Origin: Alistipes montrealensis
GTDB lineage: Bacteria > Bacteroidota > Bacteroidia > Bacteroidales > Rikenellaceae
DNA length: 64,000 nt
NCBI RefSeq assembly: GCF_018362775.1
Contig: NZ_JAGYXY010000007.1
Coordinates: forward strand, 62,001-126,000
Direction of reading: 5' to 3'
A program made the translations under genes and the position numbers. Below are positions 9,218 through 17,808 of the stretch, in pieces. Positions within the stretch are counted from its first letter, which is position 1, and each line of letters opens with the position of its first letter. The notes under the pieces were generated by a model. The model saw only the letters and a list, made by a program, of their open reading frames with translations, had not been told where the DNA came from and ran no database searches.

Positions 9218-11449
9218 TTACATGCGTTCGTGGAAACTGCGGCTGATGACTTCCAACTGGTGCTCGCGGCTCAGCTTCGTGAAGTTTACAGCGTAGCCCG
9301 ACACGCGGATCGTCAACTGCGGATAGTTCTCGGGGTGCACCATGGCGTCCTCCAGCATCTCGCGGTTGAGCACGTTGACGTTCAGGTGGTGGGCGCCTTT
9401 GGTGAAGTAACCGTCGAGCATCGTCACGAGGTTCTCGACACGGTCTTCAGCCGTCGGGCCGAGCGATTTGGGCACGATCGAGAAGGTGTTCGAAACGCCG
9501 TCCTGCGCGTCGCGGTAGCGCATCTTGGCCACCGAGGCGAGCGAAGCGATGGCGCCGCTCTTGTCGCGTCCGTGCATCGGGTTGGCTCCCGGGGCGAAGG
9601 CCACGCCCTTGAGGCGTCCGTCGGGCGTTGCGCCGGTCTTCTTGCCGTACATCACGTTCGACGTGATCGTGAGCAGCGACAGCGTCGGGCGGGCGCCTTT
9701 GTAGACGGGCAGTTTCTTGAGTTCCTCGCTGAAGTAGTAGACGAGGTCGACGCCCAGGTGGTCGACGCGGTCGTCGTTGTTGCCGTAGCAGGGGAATTCA
9801 CCGTCGATGTCGAATCCTTCGGTGAGTCCTTCGGCGTTGCGGCGGGCGGTCACCTTGGCATATTTGATGGCCGACAGCGAGTCGAGGGCGATCGAAAGGC
9901 CGGCCACGCCATAGGCGAGGTTGATGCGGGGATCGGTGTCGACGAATGCCATCTGGGTCTTCTCGTAATAGTATTTGTCGTGCATGTAGTGGATGATGTT
10001 CATCGCCTCGTTGTAGATGCGGGCGATCTCCGTGAGCACCATCTTGTAGTTGCGCATCACCTCCTCGAAGCGCAGCGGACCCTCCGAAAGGGCCGGAATG
10101 CCTTTGACCATCAGCGTGCCGGTGTTCTCGCAGCGGCCGCCGTTGATAGCCAGCAGCAGGGCCTTGGCCAGGTTGGTCCGGGCGCCGAAGAACTGAATCT
10201 GGCGGCCGATGTCCTGGTAGGATACGCAGCAGGCGATGCCGTAGTCGTCCGAGTGGCGGACTTCGCGCATCAGGTCGTCGTTCTCATACTGGATCGAGCT
10301 GGTGTCGGCGGAAACCTTGGCGCAGAAGTCCTTGAATCCCTCGGGCAGTTCGGGGCTCCAGAGTACCGTGAGGTTCGGCTCGGGCGAAGGGCCGAGGTTA
10401 TAGAGCGTCTGCAGGAAACGGAACGAGGTCTTCGTAACCTTCGTGCGGCCGTCGTTGAAACGTCCTCCGAGGGCTTCGGTCACCCACGTCGGGTCGCCGG
10501 CGAAGATGTCGTTGTAGGACTGCATCCTGAGGTGGCGCACCATACGCAGTTTGATGACGAACTGGTCGATCAGCTCCTGGGCGAAGGTTTCGTCGATCAC
10601 CCCGTGCGAGAGATCGTATTCGATGAAGATGTCGAGGAACGACGATACGTTACCCAGCGACATGGCGGCTCCGTCCTGCTCCTTGACAGCGGCCAGGTAA
10701 GCCATATAGACCCACTGCACGGCCTCCTGCGCCGAATGCGCCGGGCGGCTGAGGTCCAGGCCGTAGTATTCGCCCATCGTGCGGATGTCCTTCAGGGCCT
10801 TGATCTGCTCGGCGACCTCTTCGCGCAGGCGGATGCGGTCGTCGGTCATCGGGCCGGTGAGGTTGCGCAGGTCTTCGGTCTTGGCCTCGATCAGGCGGTC
10901 GGTTCCGTAGAGGGCCAGGCGGCGGTAGTCGCCGATGATGCGGCCGCGGGCGTAGTTGTCCGGAAGACCCGTCAGGAAGCCCAGCGAGCGGAACGAGCGG
11001 ATCTCCTCGGTGTAAACGTCGAACACGCCGTCGTTATGCGTCTTGCGGTAGTGGGTGAAGATATCCTTTACCTTTTCGTCGACCTCCACGCCGTTCTCCT
11101 TGCAGGCGCGCGATACGACGTTGATGCCGCCGAAGGGCTTGATGGCGCGCTTGAGCAGTTCGTCGGTCTGCAGGCCCACGATCAGTTCGTTTTCACGGTC
11201 GATGTAACCGGCTTTGTGCGAGGTAATGGTCGAAACGGTCTTGTTGTCCAGCGAACGGACGCCGTTATTCTGACGCTCCTCTTCGAGGGCCTTCAGGCAG
11301 AGGTTCCAGATGTGTTTCGTACGTTCGGTCGGTCCTGCGAGGAACGATGCGTCGCCCAGGTAAGGGGTGATGTTGGTCTGTACGAAGCTCGTCACGTTGA
11401 TCTCTTTGCTCCAAAGCCCGTCGATGAAGAAGGTTTTGTTCAGTTCCAT
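9218..11449 (-). CDS. pflB: Formate C-acetyltransferase (pyruvate formate-lyase)
   Basis: A protein of 743 aa, close to the usual PflB length. Both catalytic elements are present: the adjacent cysteines Cys407-Cys408 (GIACCVSYQ) and the C-terminal glycyl-radical loop IRVSGYAV with Gly718. It converts pyruvate and CoA to acetyl-CoA and formate in the cytoplasm under anaerobic conditions. It is followed by its activase gene on the same strand. A promoter-like element at 11500-11531 lies about 50 bp upstream of the ATG, so the leader is short. Confidence 0.98.
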   Translation of the reverse strand: MELNKTFFIDGLWSKEINVTSFVQTNITPYLGDASFLAGPTERTKHIWNLCLKALEEERQNNGVRSLDNKTVSTITSHKAGYIDRENELIVGLQTDELLKRAIKPFGGINVVSRACKENGVEVDEKVKDIFTHYRKTHNDGVFDVYTEEIRSFRSLGFLTGLPDNYARGRIIGDYRRLALYGTDRLIEAKTEDLRNLTGPMTDDRIRLREEVAEQIKALKDIRTMGEYYGLDLSRPAHSAQEAVQWVYMAYLAAVKEQDGAAMSLGNVSSFLDIFIEYDLSHGVIDETFAQELIDQFVIKLRMVRHLRMQSYNDIFAGDPTWVTEALGGRFNDGRTKVTKTSFRFLQTLYNLGPSPEPNLTVLWSPELPEGFKDFCAKVSADTSSIQYENDDLMREVRHSDDYGIACCVSYQDIGRQIQFFGARTNLAKALLLAINGGRCENTGTLMVKGIPALSEGPLRFEEVMRNYKMVLTEIARIYNEAMNIIHYMHDKYYYEKTQMAFVDTDPRINLAYGVAGLSIALDSLSAIKYAKVTARRNAEGLTEGFDIDGEFPCYGNNDDRVDHLGVDLVYYFSEELKKLPVYKGARPTLSLLTITSNVMYGKKTGATPDGRLKGVAFAPGANPMHGRDKSGAIASLASVAKMRYRDAQDGVSNTFSIVPKSLGPTAEDRVENLVTMLDGYFTKGAHHLNVNVLNREMLEDAMVHPENYPQLTIRVSGYAVNFTKLSREHQLEVISRSFHERM

Positions 11450-11499
11450 AAATGATGATATTGTTCGTTTTGCGATTATAATTGTCCTATTTCGGCCCG

Positions 11500-11531
11500 C
11501 AAAGATACGTTATTTTTTTCACACTAACCAA
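11500..11531 (-). promoter_or_regulatory. Promoter for pflB-pflA
   Basis: On the minus strand TTG (11531-11529) is followed by 21 bases and TATCTTTG (11507-11500), a good match to the Bacteroidetes TAnnTTTG type. RNA would begin near 11493, some 45 bases before the pflB ATG at 11449. Confidence 0.65.
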
Positions 11532-11682
11532 GGAGCGCTTACAAATTTTTATAAAAATTTAAAAAATACCTACGATCAGGTATTGACAGGGCTGTCGGGG
11601 CGATGGAATAGTTACAAGACGGCATTGTGACGTTTGTGGCCCTGCTTTTGCAGGCAGGTGGTGTAGAGAAACACGATAAACG

Positions 11683-12120
11683 ATGAAAAAAATTCTGTTG
11701 GCCCTGCTGGGAGCGGGCCTTTTTGCGACGGCGGTATTTGCCGAGGGCGATGAAGTTCCCGTTAAGATGCACGAACTGCCCGATGCGGCGCGGACGCTGG
11801 TGAAAAAGTATTTCGGCGATGTCGAAGTGGTTTCGGCCCTGATGGAGAAGGGGGTTGCCCCGAGTTACGAAGTGAAGCTGGCCGACGGCACGAAGCTGGA
11901 CTTCGATGCCCGCGGCGAATGGACCGATATCGAACGGCCCGGCGGTGCGGTTCCCGACGGGCTGATACCGCAGCCGATCCAGAAATTCGTGGCTGCGAAC
12001 TACCCGGGACAGCATGTCCGCGGTATCGAACGCGACAGCCGCACCCATGAGGTCACCCTCGGCAATGGCCTGGAACTGAAATTCAACCGCAAGTTCCGGC
12101 TGGTCGAAACCGACCATTGA
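11683..12120 (+). CDS. Periplasmic PepSY-like (DUF2874) protein
   Basis: A protein of 145 aa with a clear signal peptide (MKKILLALLGAGLFATAVFA). The mature part holds two copies of the PepSY-like fold: one around LPDAARTLVKKYFGDVEVVS...YEVKLADGTKLDFDARGEW, and one around IPQPIQKFVAANYPGQHV...HEVTLGNGLELKFNRKFRL. Such small proteins are common in Bacteroidetes and are thought to bind or inhibit other periplasmic proteins, but no function is firmly known. It is a single gene divergent from pflB. I did not find a clear TAnnTTTG promoter in front of it. Confidence 0.85.
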   Translation: MKKILLALLGAGLFATAVFAEGDEVPVKMHELPDAARTLVKKYFGDVEVVSALMEKGVAPSYEVKLADGTKLDFDARGEWTDIERPGGAVPDGLIPQPIQKFVAANYPGQHVRGIERDSRTHEVTLGNGLELKFNRKFRLVETDH

Positions 12121-12195
12121 CGATTGATGCGGCGGATTACGGCCCGGGGGTTTGAGTTGCGCATCCGGCCCTCGGGTCCCGCCGCTTTTTTCGGA

Positions 12196-12300
12196 TTATT
12201 CCTTTTCGATCTTATAACCGAATCCCTGGATCAGCCGGAGTATTGCGGGCCGTCGGTTCGGCCAGTTTCTGCAGGTTGTCGGGCGTTCGCCGGGATAGGT
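12196..12300 (-). pseudogene. Possible remnant of an OmpR-type response-regulator C-terminus
   Basis: On the minus strand a frame ending at TAA 12198-12196 finishes with RLIQGFGYKIEKE. This is very like the last strand of OmpR/PhoB winged-helix domains (RGxGYK). Upstream of it the sequence resembles the preceding helix only if frames are switched. No intact gene is attached. I read it as a decayed fragment, with modest confidence. The rest of the 12121-12445 gap holds the DUF2721 promoter and nothing else I recognise. Confidence 0.3.
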
Positions 12301-12420
12301 TGTAGGCATGGTCGGTATTTGTTTGGTTGCAAAGGCAGTAAACAGGGGTTTAATGCGCCGCTGCGGCCCGCGTTTTCTGTGAAAACCGGATTCCGGGAGG
12401 CGAAGACCGGGATATTTGCC

Positions 12421-12428
12421 TACCTTTG
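12421..12428 (+). promoter_or_regulatory. -7 element in front of the DUF2721 gene
   Basis: TACCTTTG fits TAnnTTTG and lies 17 bases before the ATG at 12446, so the leader would be only about 10 bases. I see no convincing TTTG element at the -33 position. Confidence 0.4.
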
Positions 12429-12445
12429 CCGTATAAAATCCGCGC

Positions 12446-12841
12446 ATGATGGAAGAATTGACTTTGACAACACCCGCTCTCCTGTTCTCGGCCGTATCGT
12501 TGATCCTGTTGGCTTATACGAACCGGTTCCTCTCTTATGCCCAGTTGGTGCGCACGCTCAAGGAGCAGCATTTGCAGCACCCTTCGAAGGTGACGCGTGC
12601 ACAGATCGACAACCTGCGCCGGCGGCTCCACCTCACGCGTACGATGCAGGCGCTGGGCGTGTCGAGCCTGTTCCTGTGTGTGGTGACGATGTTCCTGCTC
12701 TATGTGGGGCTGGTCCTGCTTTCGGCCTATGTCTTCGGCGCTGCGCTGTTGCTGCTGATCGCCTCGCTGGGTGTTTCGCTCTGGGAAATACAGATTTCGG
12801 TCCGGGCGCTCGAAATCCACTTGAAGGACATGGAGAAATAA
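12446..12841 (+). CDS. DUF2721 family membrane protein
   Basis: A protein of 131 aa. The N-terminal text TPALLFSAVSLILLAYTNRF and the following charged helix with QLVRTL are the signature of DUF2721. There are three hydrophobic segments: about residues 8-28, 70-92 and 93-112, the last two nearly continuous. DUF2721 proteins are small inner-membrane proteins without an assigned role. ATG 12446 and 12449 are both possible starts. It stands alone between a decayed region and a repeat-rich gap. Confidence 0.85.
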   Translation: MMEELTLTTPALLFSAVSLILLAYTNRFLSYAQLVRTLKEQHLQHPSKVTRAQIDNLRRRLHLTRTMQALGVSSLFLCVVTMFLLYVGLVLLSAYVFGAALLLLIASLGVSLWEIQISVRALEIHLKDMEK

Positions 12842-12842
12842 A

Positions 12843-12885
12843 AGTCTCCTTTTGAAAAGGGAGATTTAGAGGGATTGTCTGTATG
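12843..12885 (+). repeat. Interspersed hairpin repeat, copy A
   Basis: A 43-base unit starting AGTCTCCTTTTGAAAAGGGA and ending GATTGTCTGTATG, beginning right after the DUF2721 stop. It aligns without gaps to a second unit at 13094-13136 with about 30 of 43 positions identical. Its first half is itself a CTCC-TTTT/AAAA-GGAG hairpin. Similar short hairpin repeats are scattered in many Bacteroidetes genomes. Confidence 0.65.
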
Positions 12886-12891
12886 TTGCCT

Positions 12892-12939
12892 GCGGCATCT
12901 TCGTTTTTCAGGCATACTCCTGAAAAACGAAGATGCCGC
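12892..12939. repeat. Perfect 21-bp inverted repeat with 6-base loop
   Basis: The arms 12892-12912 and 12919-12939 are exact complements. No U-run follows on either strand, so it is not a simple intrinsic terminator. It directly abuts repeat copy A. Confidence 0.9.
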
Positions 12940-13020
12940 GACATCCCGTCACTGCATCTCCCACTAACCTACTTATGTAACCTAAAACCAACTTGTGAAT
13001 CCGGTTCTCCGGTTTTCACA
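12892..13020 (-). ncRNA. Candidate structured small RNA
   Basis: Read on the minus strand, a TATCTTTG element (13031-13024) would start RNA near 13018. The RNA would open with a hairpin closed by TGTGAA/TTCACA around two CCGG blocks (13020-12994). A G-rich single-stranded stretch of about 55 bases follows. It would end in a perfect 21-bp hairpin, GCGGCATCTTCGTTTTTCAGG with a 6-base loop (12939-12892). No open reading frame of note is present. This is an inference from structure; a transposon-derived palindrome is the main alternative. Confidence 0.35.
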
Positions 13021-13023
13021 TTG

Positions 13024-13031
13024 CAAAGATA
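13024..13031 (-). promoter_or_regulatory. Possible -7 element of the candidate small RNA
   Basis: TATCTTTG on the minus strand has the TAnnTTTG pattern, but the -33 position lacks a clear TTTG. No protein gene lies downstream on this strand for several hundred bases, which is why a non-coding RNA is considered. Confidence 0.35.
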
Positions 13032-13065
13032 CGGGGCCGTCGTTTCAGCGAAATGACGGCCCCGT
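13031..13065. terminator. Strong hairpin downstream of the phosphate permease gene
   Basis: The arms ACGGGGCCGTCGTTTC and GAAATGACGGCCCCGT pair across a 3-base loop with one G-T wobble. It lies 40 bases after the minus-strand stop at 13105 and about 190 bases after the plus-strand stop at 12841, so it can serve either transcript. Confidence 0.65.
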
Positions 13066-13093
13066 TACGTTTTCGTTACGCGGTGCTTTTTGA

Positions 13094-13136
13094 AACCCTC
13101 TTTTTCAAAGGAGGGTTTGGGTGGATTGTCTGCATG
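13094..13136 (+). repeat. Interspersed hairpin repeat, copy B, overlapping a gene end
   Basis: It aligns to copy A (12843-12885) over 43 bases and ends GATTGTCTGCATG. The phosphate permease stop codon (13107-13105) and its last nine codons or so lie inside this unit. The repeat therefore supplies the C-terminal tail CRQSTQTLL. Confidence 0.65.
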
Positions 13137-15375
13137 ATGGGGTATCGGCATTATTTTGGGCTTCCAGGAAATAGTGCTGCGATTTCAGCAGGTTGCGCGA
13201 CTGGAGCATCATTGTCTTGGTCTCGTTGAGAATCGTGAGGTAGAGTACGCTGGCGCGGGTGCTGCCCGAAGGGTTGCCGTTGATACGCCTTAGCTGGCTC
13301 TTGATCGCCCCGACTATCGTGTCGAAAAGTTTGTCGCGCATTTCAAGTACCAGGTCGAGGTCCGAGAAATCTTTCGAGGCGAGCATGTCGTTGATCTTGT
13401 CGAAGATCGTTTCCACCTGGTCGTTGACCCGCATCAGGTCGACGATCTGCTCCTTCGACATGCCCTCGTGGTTGTTGTCGATGTGCTCCAGCGACGGACG
13501 CGTAATGTGGATAAGCGCCTTGGTCACTTCCGAGAGGTAATCCGTAACTTGTACGTAAAAATGCCCCGTGTCGATGTCGCACTGCTGCAGGCGCCGCAGC
13601 GTGGGCATGATGTTGTATTTGCGGATGCGGGCATCCTCGAAGAGCTTGTTCGAATCGCGTACCATCTCCTTCAGCACCTTGCGGTTCTCCTTGAAAACGG
13701 CGACCAGCGTGCGGTTGTAGATGCGCGTGACTTCCTGCATCGTGCTGCAAACTTCGCCGATGCAGGCGCACAGGACTTCGTCCGGGGTTTCGGCGGTTTC
13801 GAGCGGCAGCTGGACTTTCTCGTCCGCCGCTTTCAATTCGGGCGTTTTGCGGTGGCTGCGGATGAGCAGCCAGGCGCAGATTGCCGTGAGTGCAACCACG
13901 GCGATCCAGCCGCCCCACAGCAGCAGGGCCGTGACGGCCAGCGCGATGAGGAATCCGCCGAGCGCCGTGATAAACCAGCCCGAGATCACGGCCATTACGC
14001 CCGTGATGCGGTAAACGGCGCTTTCGCGGCCCCACGAACGGTCGGCGAGCGACGAGCCCATGGCCACCATGAAGACCACGTAGGTCGTCGAGAGCGGGAG
14101 TTTGTACGAAGTGGCAATGGCGATGAGGATCGACGCGGCGGTAAGGTTCACCACGGCGCGCACCATGTCGTAGGGGGCCGACGAACGCTCTTCGACGGGC
14201 AGCGGTTCGAACCTCCGGTTGATGGCTTTCTGCATCCGTGCCGGAATCAGCCCGGTCCACATCGTGTTCATCACCAGTGTCGCGCGCACGAGGCTGCGCG
14301 AAACGAGCGTCGAGCCGAAGCGTTCGTCGCCTTCGTGCTGCGAGGCGAGCGACAGTTCGGTTTCGGTGACATGCTGCGATTTTTTCGAAAAGAAGAGCGT
14401 CAGCACCATGACGATGCCCGAGATGCCCAGCAGGAGGAAGTTTGCGCGTGCGGGACCTTCGAGCGCTCCCATCATCATCGTTTCGCTGCCTGCTTCGCGG
14501 GCGATCTGCCAGGCGTCGTAACCTGCCAGCGGCACGCCGATGAAGTTTACCAGGTCGTTGCCCGCGAAGGCCAGCGCCAGCGCGAAGGTTCCCGAAAGGA
14601 TCGTGATGCGCATGATGTTGAAACGCATGCGCTGGAAGAGGTAGAGGAGGAGCGATGCCGCAGCCCAGAATGCGAGGAGCGTCAGCACGACGTGCCCGCC
14701 GACGTACTCCGAGATATGGGTCGGAATCAGCCCCGAGTTGTTCAGTCCCTTGAACAATGCGAAATAGAGGATTCCGGCCAGCGAAATGCCGCACCAGACG
14801 GCTCCCCAGCGGCGGAAGACCGCAGCGTAGCGGAACGAAAAGATCAGGCGCGAAATGTACATGAAAAGCGTTCCCGCCGCGAAGGCCAGCGCCACCGACA
14901 AAAGGATTGCCGCGATGATGACCATGGCTTTGCCCGTATTGATGAATTGCGAGAGGTCCTGCAGCGAAGTCCCCGGGTCGCCGGCGATGCGGAAAAGTGC
15001 GGCGGCGACGGCGGCTCCGAGCAGGCCGAAGACCATCGACACGGTAGTCGAGGTGGGTAGCCCCAGTGTGTTGTAGATATCCAGCAACAATACGTTGCCC
15101 AGCATCATGCCCAGGAAGAGCATCATGATCTCCCGGAAAGAGAATTGCCCGGGGTAGAAAACGCCGCTGCGGGCAACTTCCATCATGCCGCTCGACGTGA
15201 GCGTGCCGATCAGGATGCCTGCCGCCGCAACCCAGAGGATCACGCGGCGGGGTGCGACTTTCGAGCCCAGGGCCGAGTTGAGGAAGTTGACGGCGTCGTT
15301 CGCGACGCCCACGACGATGCCCATCACGGCCAGCAGAGCCAGGATGACAACGATTGCGGTGAAAAGTGGGGACAT
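13105..15375 (-). CDS. PiT-family inorganic phosphate transporter with PhoU-like C-terminal domain
   Basis: A protein of 756 aa, started at ATG 15375 (MSPLFTAIVVILALLAVMG). The two PHO4 signature regions are present: GVANDAVNFLNSALGSKVAP near residue 25 and FAGNDLVNFIGVPLAGYDA in the middle. Many transmembrane segments surround them. After about residue 525 the chain turns into soluble helices (EVCSTMQEVTRIYNRTL, DSNKLFEDARIRKYN, IDLMRVNDQVETIFDKIND-like text) resembling a DUF47/PhoU domain, which explains the large size. It imports phosphate with a cation at the inner membrane. A PhoB/PhoR-like system lies 154 bp upstream on the same strand, suggesting phosphate-linked control. The last residues are encoded by an interspersed repeat. 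Confidence 0.92.
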   Translation of the reverse strand: MSPLFTAIVVILALLAVMGIVVGVANDAVNFLNSALGSKVAPRRVILWVAAAGILIGTLTSSGMMEVARSGVFYPGQFSFREIMMLFLGMMLGNVLLLDIYNTLGLPTSTTVSMVFGLLGAAVAAALFRIAGDPGTSLQDLSQFINTGKAMVIIAAILLSVALAFAAGTLFMYISRLIFSFRYAAVFRRWGAVWCGISLAGILYFALFKGLNNSGLIPTHISEYVGGHVVLTLLAFWAAASLLLYLFQRMRFNIMRITILSGTFALALAFAGNDLVNFIGVPLAGYDAWQIAREAGSETMMMGALEGPARANFLLLGISGIVMVLTLFFSKKSQHVTETELSLASQHEGDERFGSTLVSRSLVRATLVMNTMWTGLIPARMQKAINRRFEPLPVEERSSAPYDMVRAVVNLTAASILIAIATSYKLPLSTTYVVFMVAMGSSLADRSWGRESAVYRITGVMAVISGWFITALGGFLIALAVTALLLWGGWIAVVALTAICAWLLIRSHRKTPELKAADEKVQLPLETAETPDEVLCACIGEVCSTMQEVTRIYNRTLVAVFKENRKVLKEMVRDSNKLFEDARIRKYNIMPTLRRLQQCDIDTGHFYVQVTDYLSEVTKALIHITRPSLEHIDNNHEGMSKEQIVDLMRVNDQVETIFDKINDMLASKDFSDLDLVLEMRDKLFDTIVGAIKSQLRRINGNPSGSTRASVLYLTILNETKTMMLQSRNLLKSQHYFLEAQNNADTPSCRQSTQTLL

Positions 15376-15528
15376 AATTCGTATCGGTTTTTTCCGGTAC
15401 AAAGGTCAGAAACGGATGTTACAAAGCTGTTAAGGCGCAGTTGCGGAGCGGTGAAACTTCCGGAGACGGCTGTAAAAGGGTTGAAGTCCGGCCACGGGCG
15501 ATAAGCCGGGTTGCCGTACGGGGGATGG

Positions 15529-16977
15529 CTAACTGTGTTTTTTCAGCGTAAATTCGAATTCCAGTCCGCCGCGCTCGCGGTCTCGGGCCGTGATCGTGCC
15601 TCCGTGGATCACGACGGCGTTTTTGACGATAGCCAGCCCCAGCCCCGTCCCGCCCTGCTTGCGCGAACGGCCTTTGTCGATGCGGTAAAAGCGTTCGAAG
15701 ATGTGCGGCAGGTGTTCCTCGCCGATGCCGATACCATTGTCCGAAAAACATATCGTACACGCTTCGGGGGTATTGGAAACCAGCCGGATGAAGATGTCGC
15801 GCCCGCCGGAATAGGCCGTGGCATTGTCCGCGAGGTTGCGGAATATCGACGCCAGCAGCGACGGGCTGCCGACGATCTCGATCTGTTCCGGGAAGTCGAT
15901 ATTCACCCGCAGCCGTTCGTCGGCGGGTTTCAGGAGCATGTCGGCGGCGATTTCGTCCACCAGGTCGTTCAGTACGACGCGCTCCTTCTGGATCAGCTGG
16001 CTCGCTTCGTCCATGCGTGTGATGGTCGAGATGTCGGCCAGCAGGCGGCGCAGCCGTTCGGTTTGCGCTGCGCTTTTTTCCAGGAAGTCCGTGCGTTTCT
16101 GCACATCGAGCGAGGGGTTGGCCAGCAGGGTCTCCAGGTAGCCCTGGATCGCCGCAACGGGGGTTTTCAGCTCGTGGTTGATGTTGTTGGTAAGCTGTTT
16201 CTTGATGCGGATTTTCTCCTGCTGTTCATGCAGCGCGAGGGCGTGCTCGCGATTGCGGTCGGCGGTGGTCTTCTGCAGGCGGGCGTAGAGGCGGATGATG
16301 TGGCTCGATATTTCGCCCAGTTCGTCGTGGGGGAATGCCTGGAGATTGTCGATCGGCTCGCCCCGCTCTGCCCGTTGGGCGAATTCGTTCAGCCGCGTGA
16401 TGTTCTGTCCCAGGCGGCGTGTCGCGAAGTAGCCCGCAACGCTCATCAGCAGTGTTATGCCCAGCATGACCCAGAGGAATTCGCGGTCGGCGGCCAGGAT
16501 TTCGCCCAGCGGTACGGAGTAGGGCACGGCCGAACGGACGATGCAGCTGTCGCCCTGCATCGCCGAATAGAAATAGTTGCGGTCGGTACTCTCGGAATGG
16601 CGGCGGATGGTGTAACCTTTGCCGTGGGCCAACGCTTCGGCGACCTCGGGGCGGCTGAGGTGGTTGGCGTCCGGCAGTGTGTCGAGCGAATTGTCGAAGA
16701 TGACACGTCCGGTGCGGTCGATCAGCGTCACGCGCAGGTCTTCGTACGGGTTGCCGTGACGGGCGATGAAAGCATCGGGCGGTGTGCCTTCGCCTGCGGC
16801 GTCGAGCAGCCGCAGGTTGAAGAGTTGCAGTTGCGCGTCGAGCTGTTCGGCCTTGAAGTGTTTTTCGCGGCCATACTGGAAGAGGATGAAACATCCCACC
16901 AGCGTCCACGAAAAGACGATGAGCAGCAGGAACAGCCGCCGGTGGTAGGAGAGCCTACTCTTCGAAGCCGTAACCAT
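15529..16977 (-). CDS. Sensor histidine kinase, PhoR-like
   Basis: A protein of 482 aa. One membrane segment lies at about residues 13-34. An extracytoplasmic sensor follows to about 165, then a second membrane segment to about 187. A HAMP-like linker leads to the HisKA box NNINHELKTPVAAIQG with His268. The HATPase domain shows NLADNATAYSGG (N box), DNGIGIGEEHLPHIFERFYR and GGTGLGLAIVKNAV. It overlaps the end of the response-regulator gene by 23 bp, so the two are translated together. Its place just upstream of a phosphate permease suggests it senses phosphate status, but the signal is inferred. Confidence 0.95.
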   Translation of the reverse strand: MVTASKSRLSYHRRLFLLLIVFSWTLVGCFILFQYGREKHFKAEQLDAQLQLFNLRLLDAAGEGTPPDAFIARHGNPYEDLRVTLIDRTGRVIFDNSLDTLPDANHLSRPEVAEALAHGKGYTIRRHSESTDRNYFYSAMQGDSCIVRSAVPYSVPLGEILAADREFLWVMLGITLLMSVAGYFATRRLGQNITRLNEFAQRAERGEPIDNLQAFPHDELGEISSHIIRLYARLQKTTADRNREHALALHEQQEKIRIKKQLTNNINHELKTPVAAIQGYLETLLANPSLDVQKRTDFLEKSAAQTERLRRLLADISTITRMDEASQLIQKERVVLNDLVDEIAADMLLKPADERLRVNIDFPEQIEIVGSPSLLASIFRNLADNATAYSGGRDIFIRLVSNTPEACTICFSDNGIGIGEEHLPHIFERFYRIDKGRSRKQGGTGLGLAIVKNAVVIHGGTITARDRERGGLEFEFTLKKHS

Positions 16978-17635
16978 AGCCCAGACGCGTTACGATGTGT
17001 TCCCCGTAGGGGCCGACTTTGCGGCGCAGGCGCGTGATGTTGACGTCGATGGTGCGGTCGAGGACAATTACCTCGTCGCTCCAGATGCGGCGCAGCATCT
17101 CCTCGCGTGAAAAGATCACACCCCGGTTCGAGAGCAGCAGGGCGAGGATTTCGAACTCCTTTTTGGTGAGCTGGAGTTCCTGCCCGTCGAGCGTGCAGAC
17201 CTTGCGCCGGAGGTCCATCTCCAACCCTTCGAAGCGGATGTTTTCCGATTCGGCCTGTGTAACGGCCGTGCGGCGCAGTACGCTGCGTACGCGGGCCAGC
17301 ACTTCGCGGACTGAAAAGGGCTTCGTAATGTAGTCGTCGGCGCCGATGTTCAGCCCTGCCACCGTGTCGTCCTCTGTGTCCTTCGCCGTGCAGAAGATCA
17401 CGGGGACCTTGGCCGTTTCAGGGTCGGCTTTCAGTATCTGCGCCATCCGAAAACCGCTCATTTCGCCCATCATGACATCCAGCAGGATCAGCGAATAACG
17501 TTCGGGGTGCATCCGCAGGGCCTGTTCGGCGCTGTACGCCACGTCGGCCTCATAACCTTCGACTTCGAGGTTGAACTGCAGGATTTCACACAGCGACTCT
17601 TCGTCGTCGACTACCAGGATTTTGTGTTTTGCCAT
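16955..17635 (-). CDS. OmpR/PhoB-family response regulator
   Basis: A protein of 226 aa. The receiver has the acidic pair Asp10-Asp11, phospho-acceptor Asp53 (LILLDVMMG), Thr83 and Lys105 (YITKPFS). The C-terminal winged helix includes LTKKEFEILALLLSNRG and DRTIDVNITRLRRKVGPYG, and ends GYGYGFEE. It is the first gene of a two-component pair and overlaps its kinase. The downstream phosphate permease is the likeliest target. A TAAATTTG element lies 23 bases upstream of its start. Confidence 0.96.
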   Translation of the reverse strand: MAKHKILVVDDEESLCEILQFNLEVEGYEADVAYSAEQALRMHPERYSLILLDVMMGEMSGFRMAQILKADPETAKVPVIFCTAKDTEDDTVAGLNIGADDYITKPFSVREVLARVRSVLRRTAVTQAESENIRFEGLEMDLRRKVCTLDGQELQLTKKEFEILALLLSNRGVIFSREEMLRRIWSDEVIVLDRTIDVNITRLRRKVGPYGEHIVTRLGYGYGFEE

Positions 17636-17657
17636 AAATGCGGGTTTGAATCCGTGA

Positions 17658-17665
17658 CAAATTTA
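17658..17665 (-). promoter_or_regulatory. -7 element of the two-component operon
   Basis: TAAATTTG on the minus strand fits TAnnTTTG and would start RNA about 15 bases before the ATG at 17635. No clear -33 TTTG is visible, which would fit an activated promoter. Confidence 0.35.
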
Positions 17666-17764
17666 CGTAACATTGCCGATGTTGCATGTTCCCCGTGCGA
17701 TATTTAACCGAAATGTAATGTTTCCCGTTTGCCGCTAAAAACCGGTGTAACCGCTAAAAACGAT

Positions 17765-17791
17765 AAAGGCTCCCGATTCGCGGGAGCCTTT
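17765..17791 (-). terminator. Terminator of the pheA-DAHP synthase operon
   Basis: An 11-bp stem AAAGGCTCCCG with a 5-base loop. On the minus strand it is followed by a T-rich tail (TTTATCGTTTTT). It begins 18 bases after the stop at 17809. Confidence 0.85.
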
Positions 17792-17808
17792 GTCGTTCCG
17801 TGGGAGTC

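Noticed and set aside
12124..12855. A 243-codon plus-strand frame over the DUF2721 region
   Set aside because: It is out of frame with the clear DUF2721 membrane protein and has no family features.
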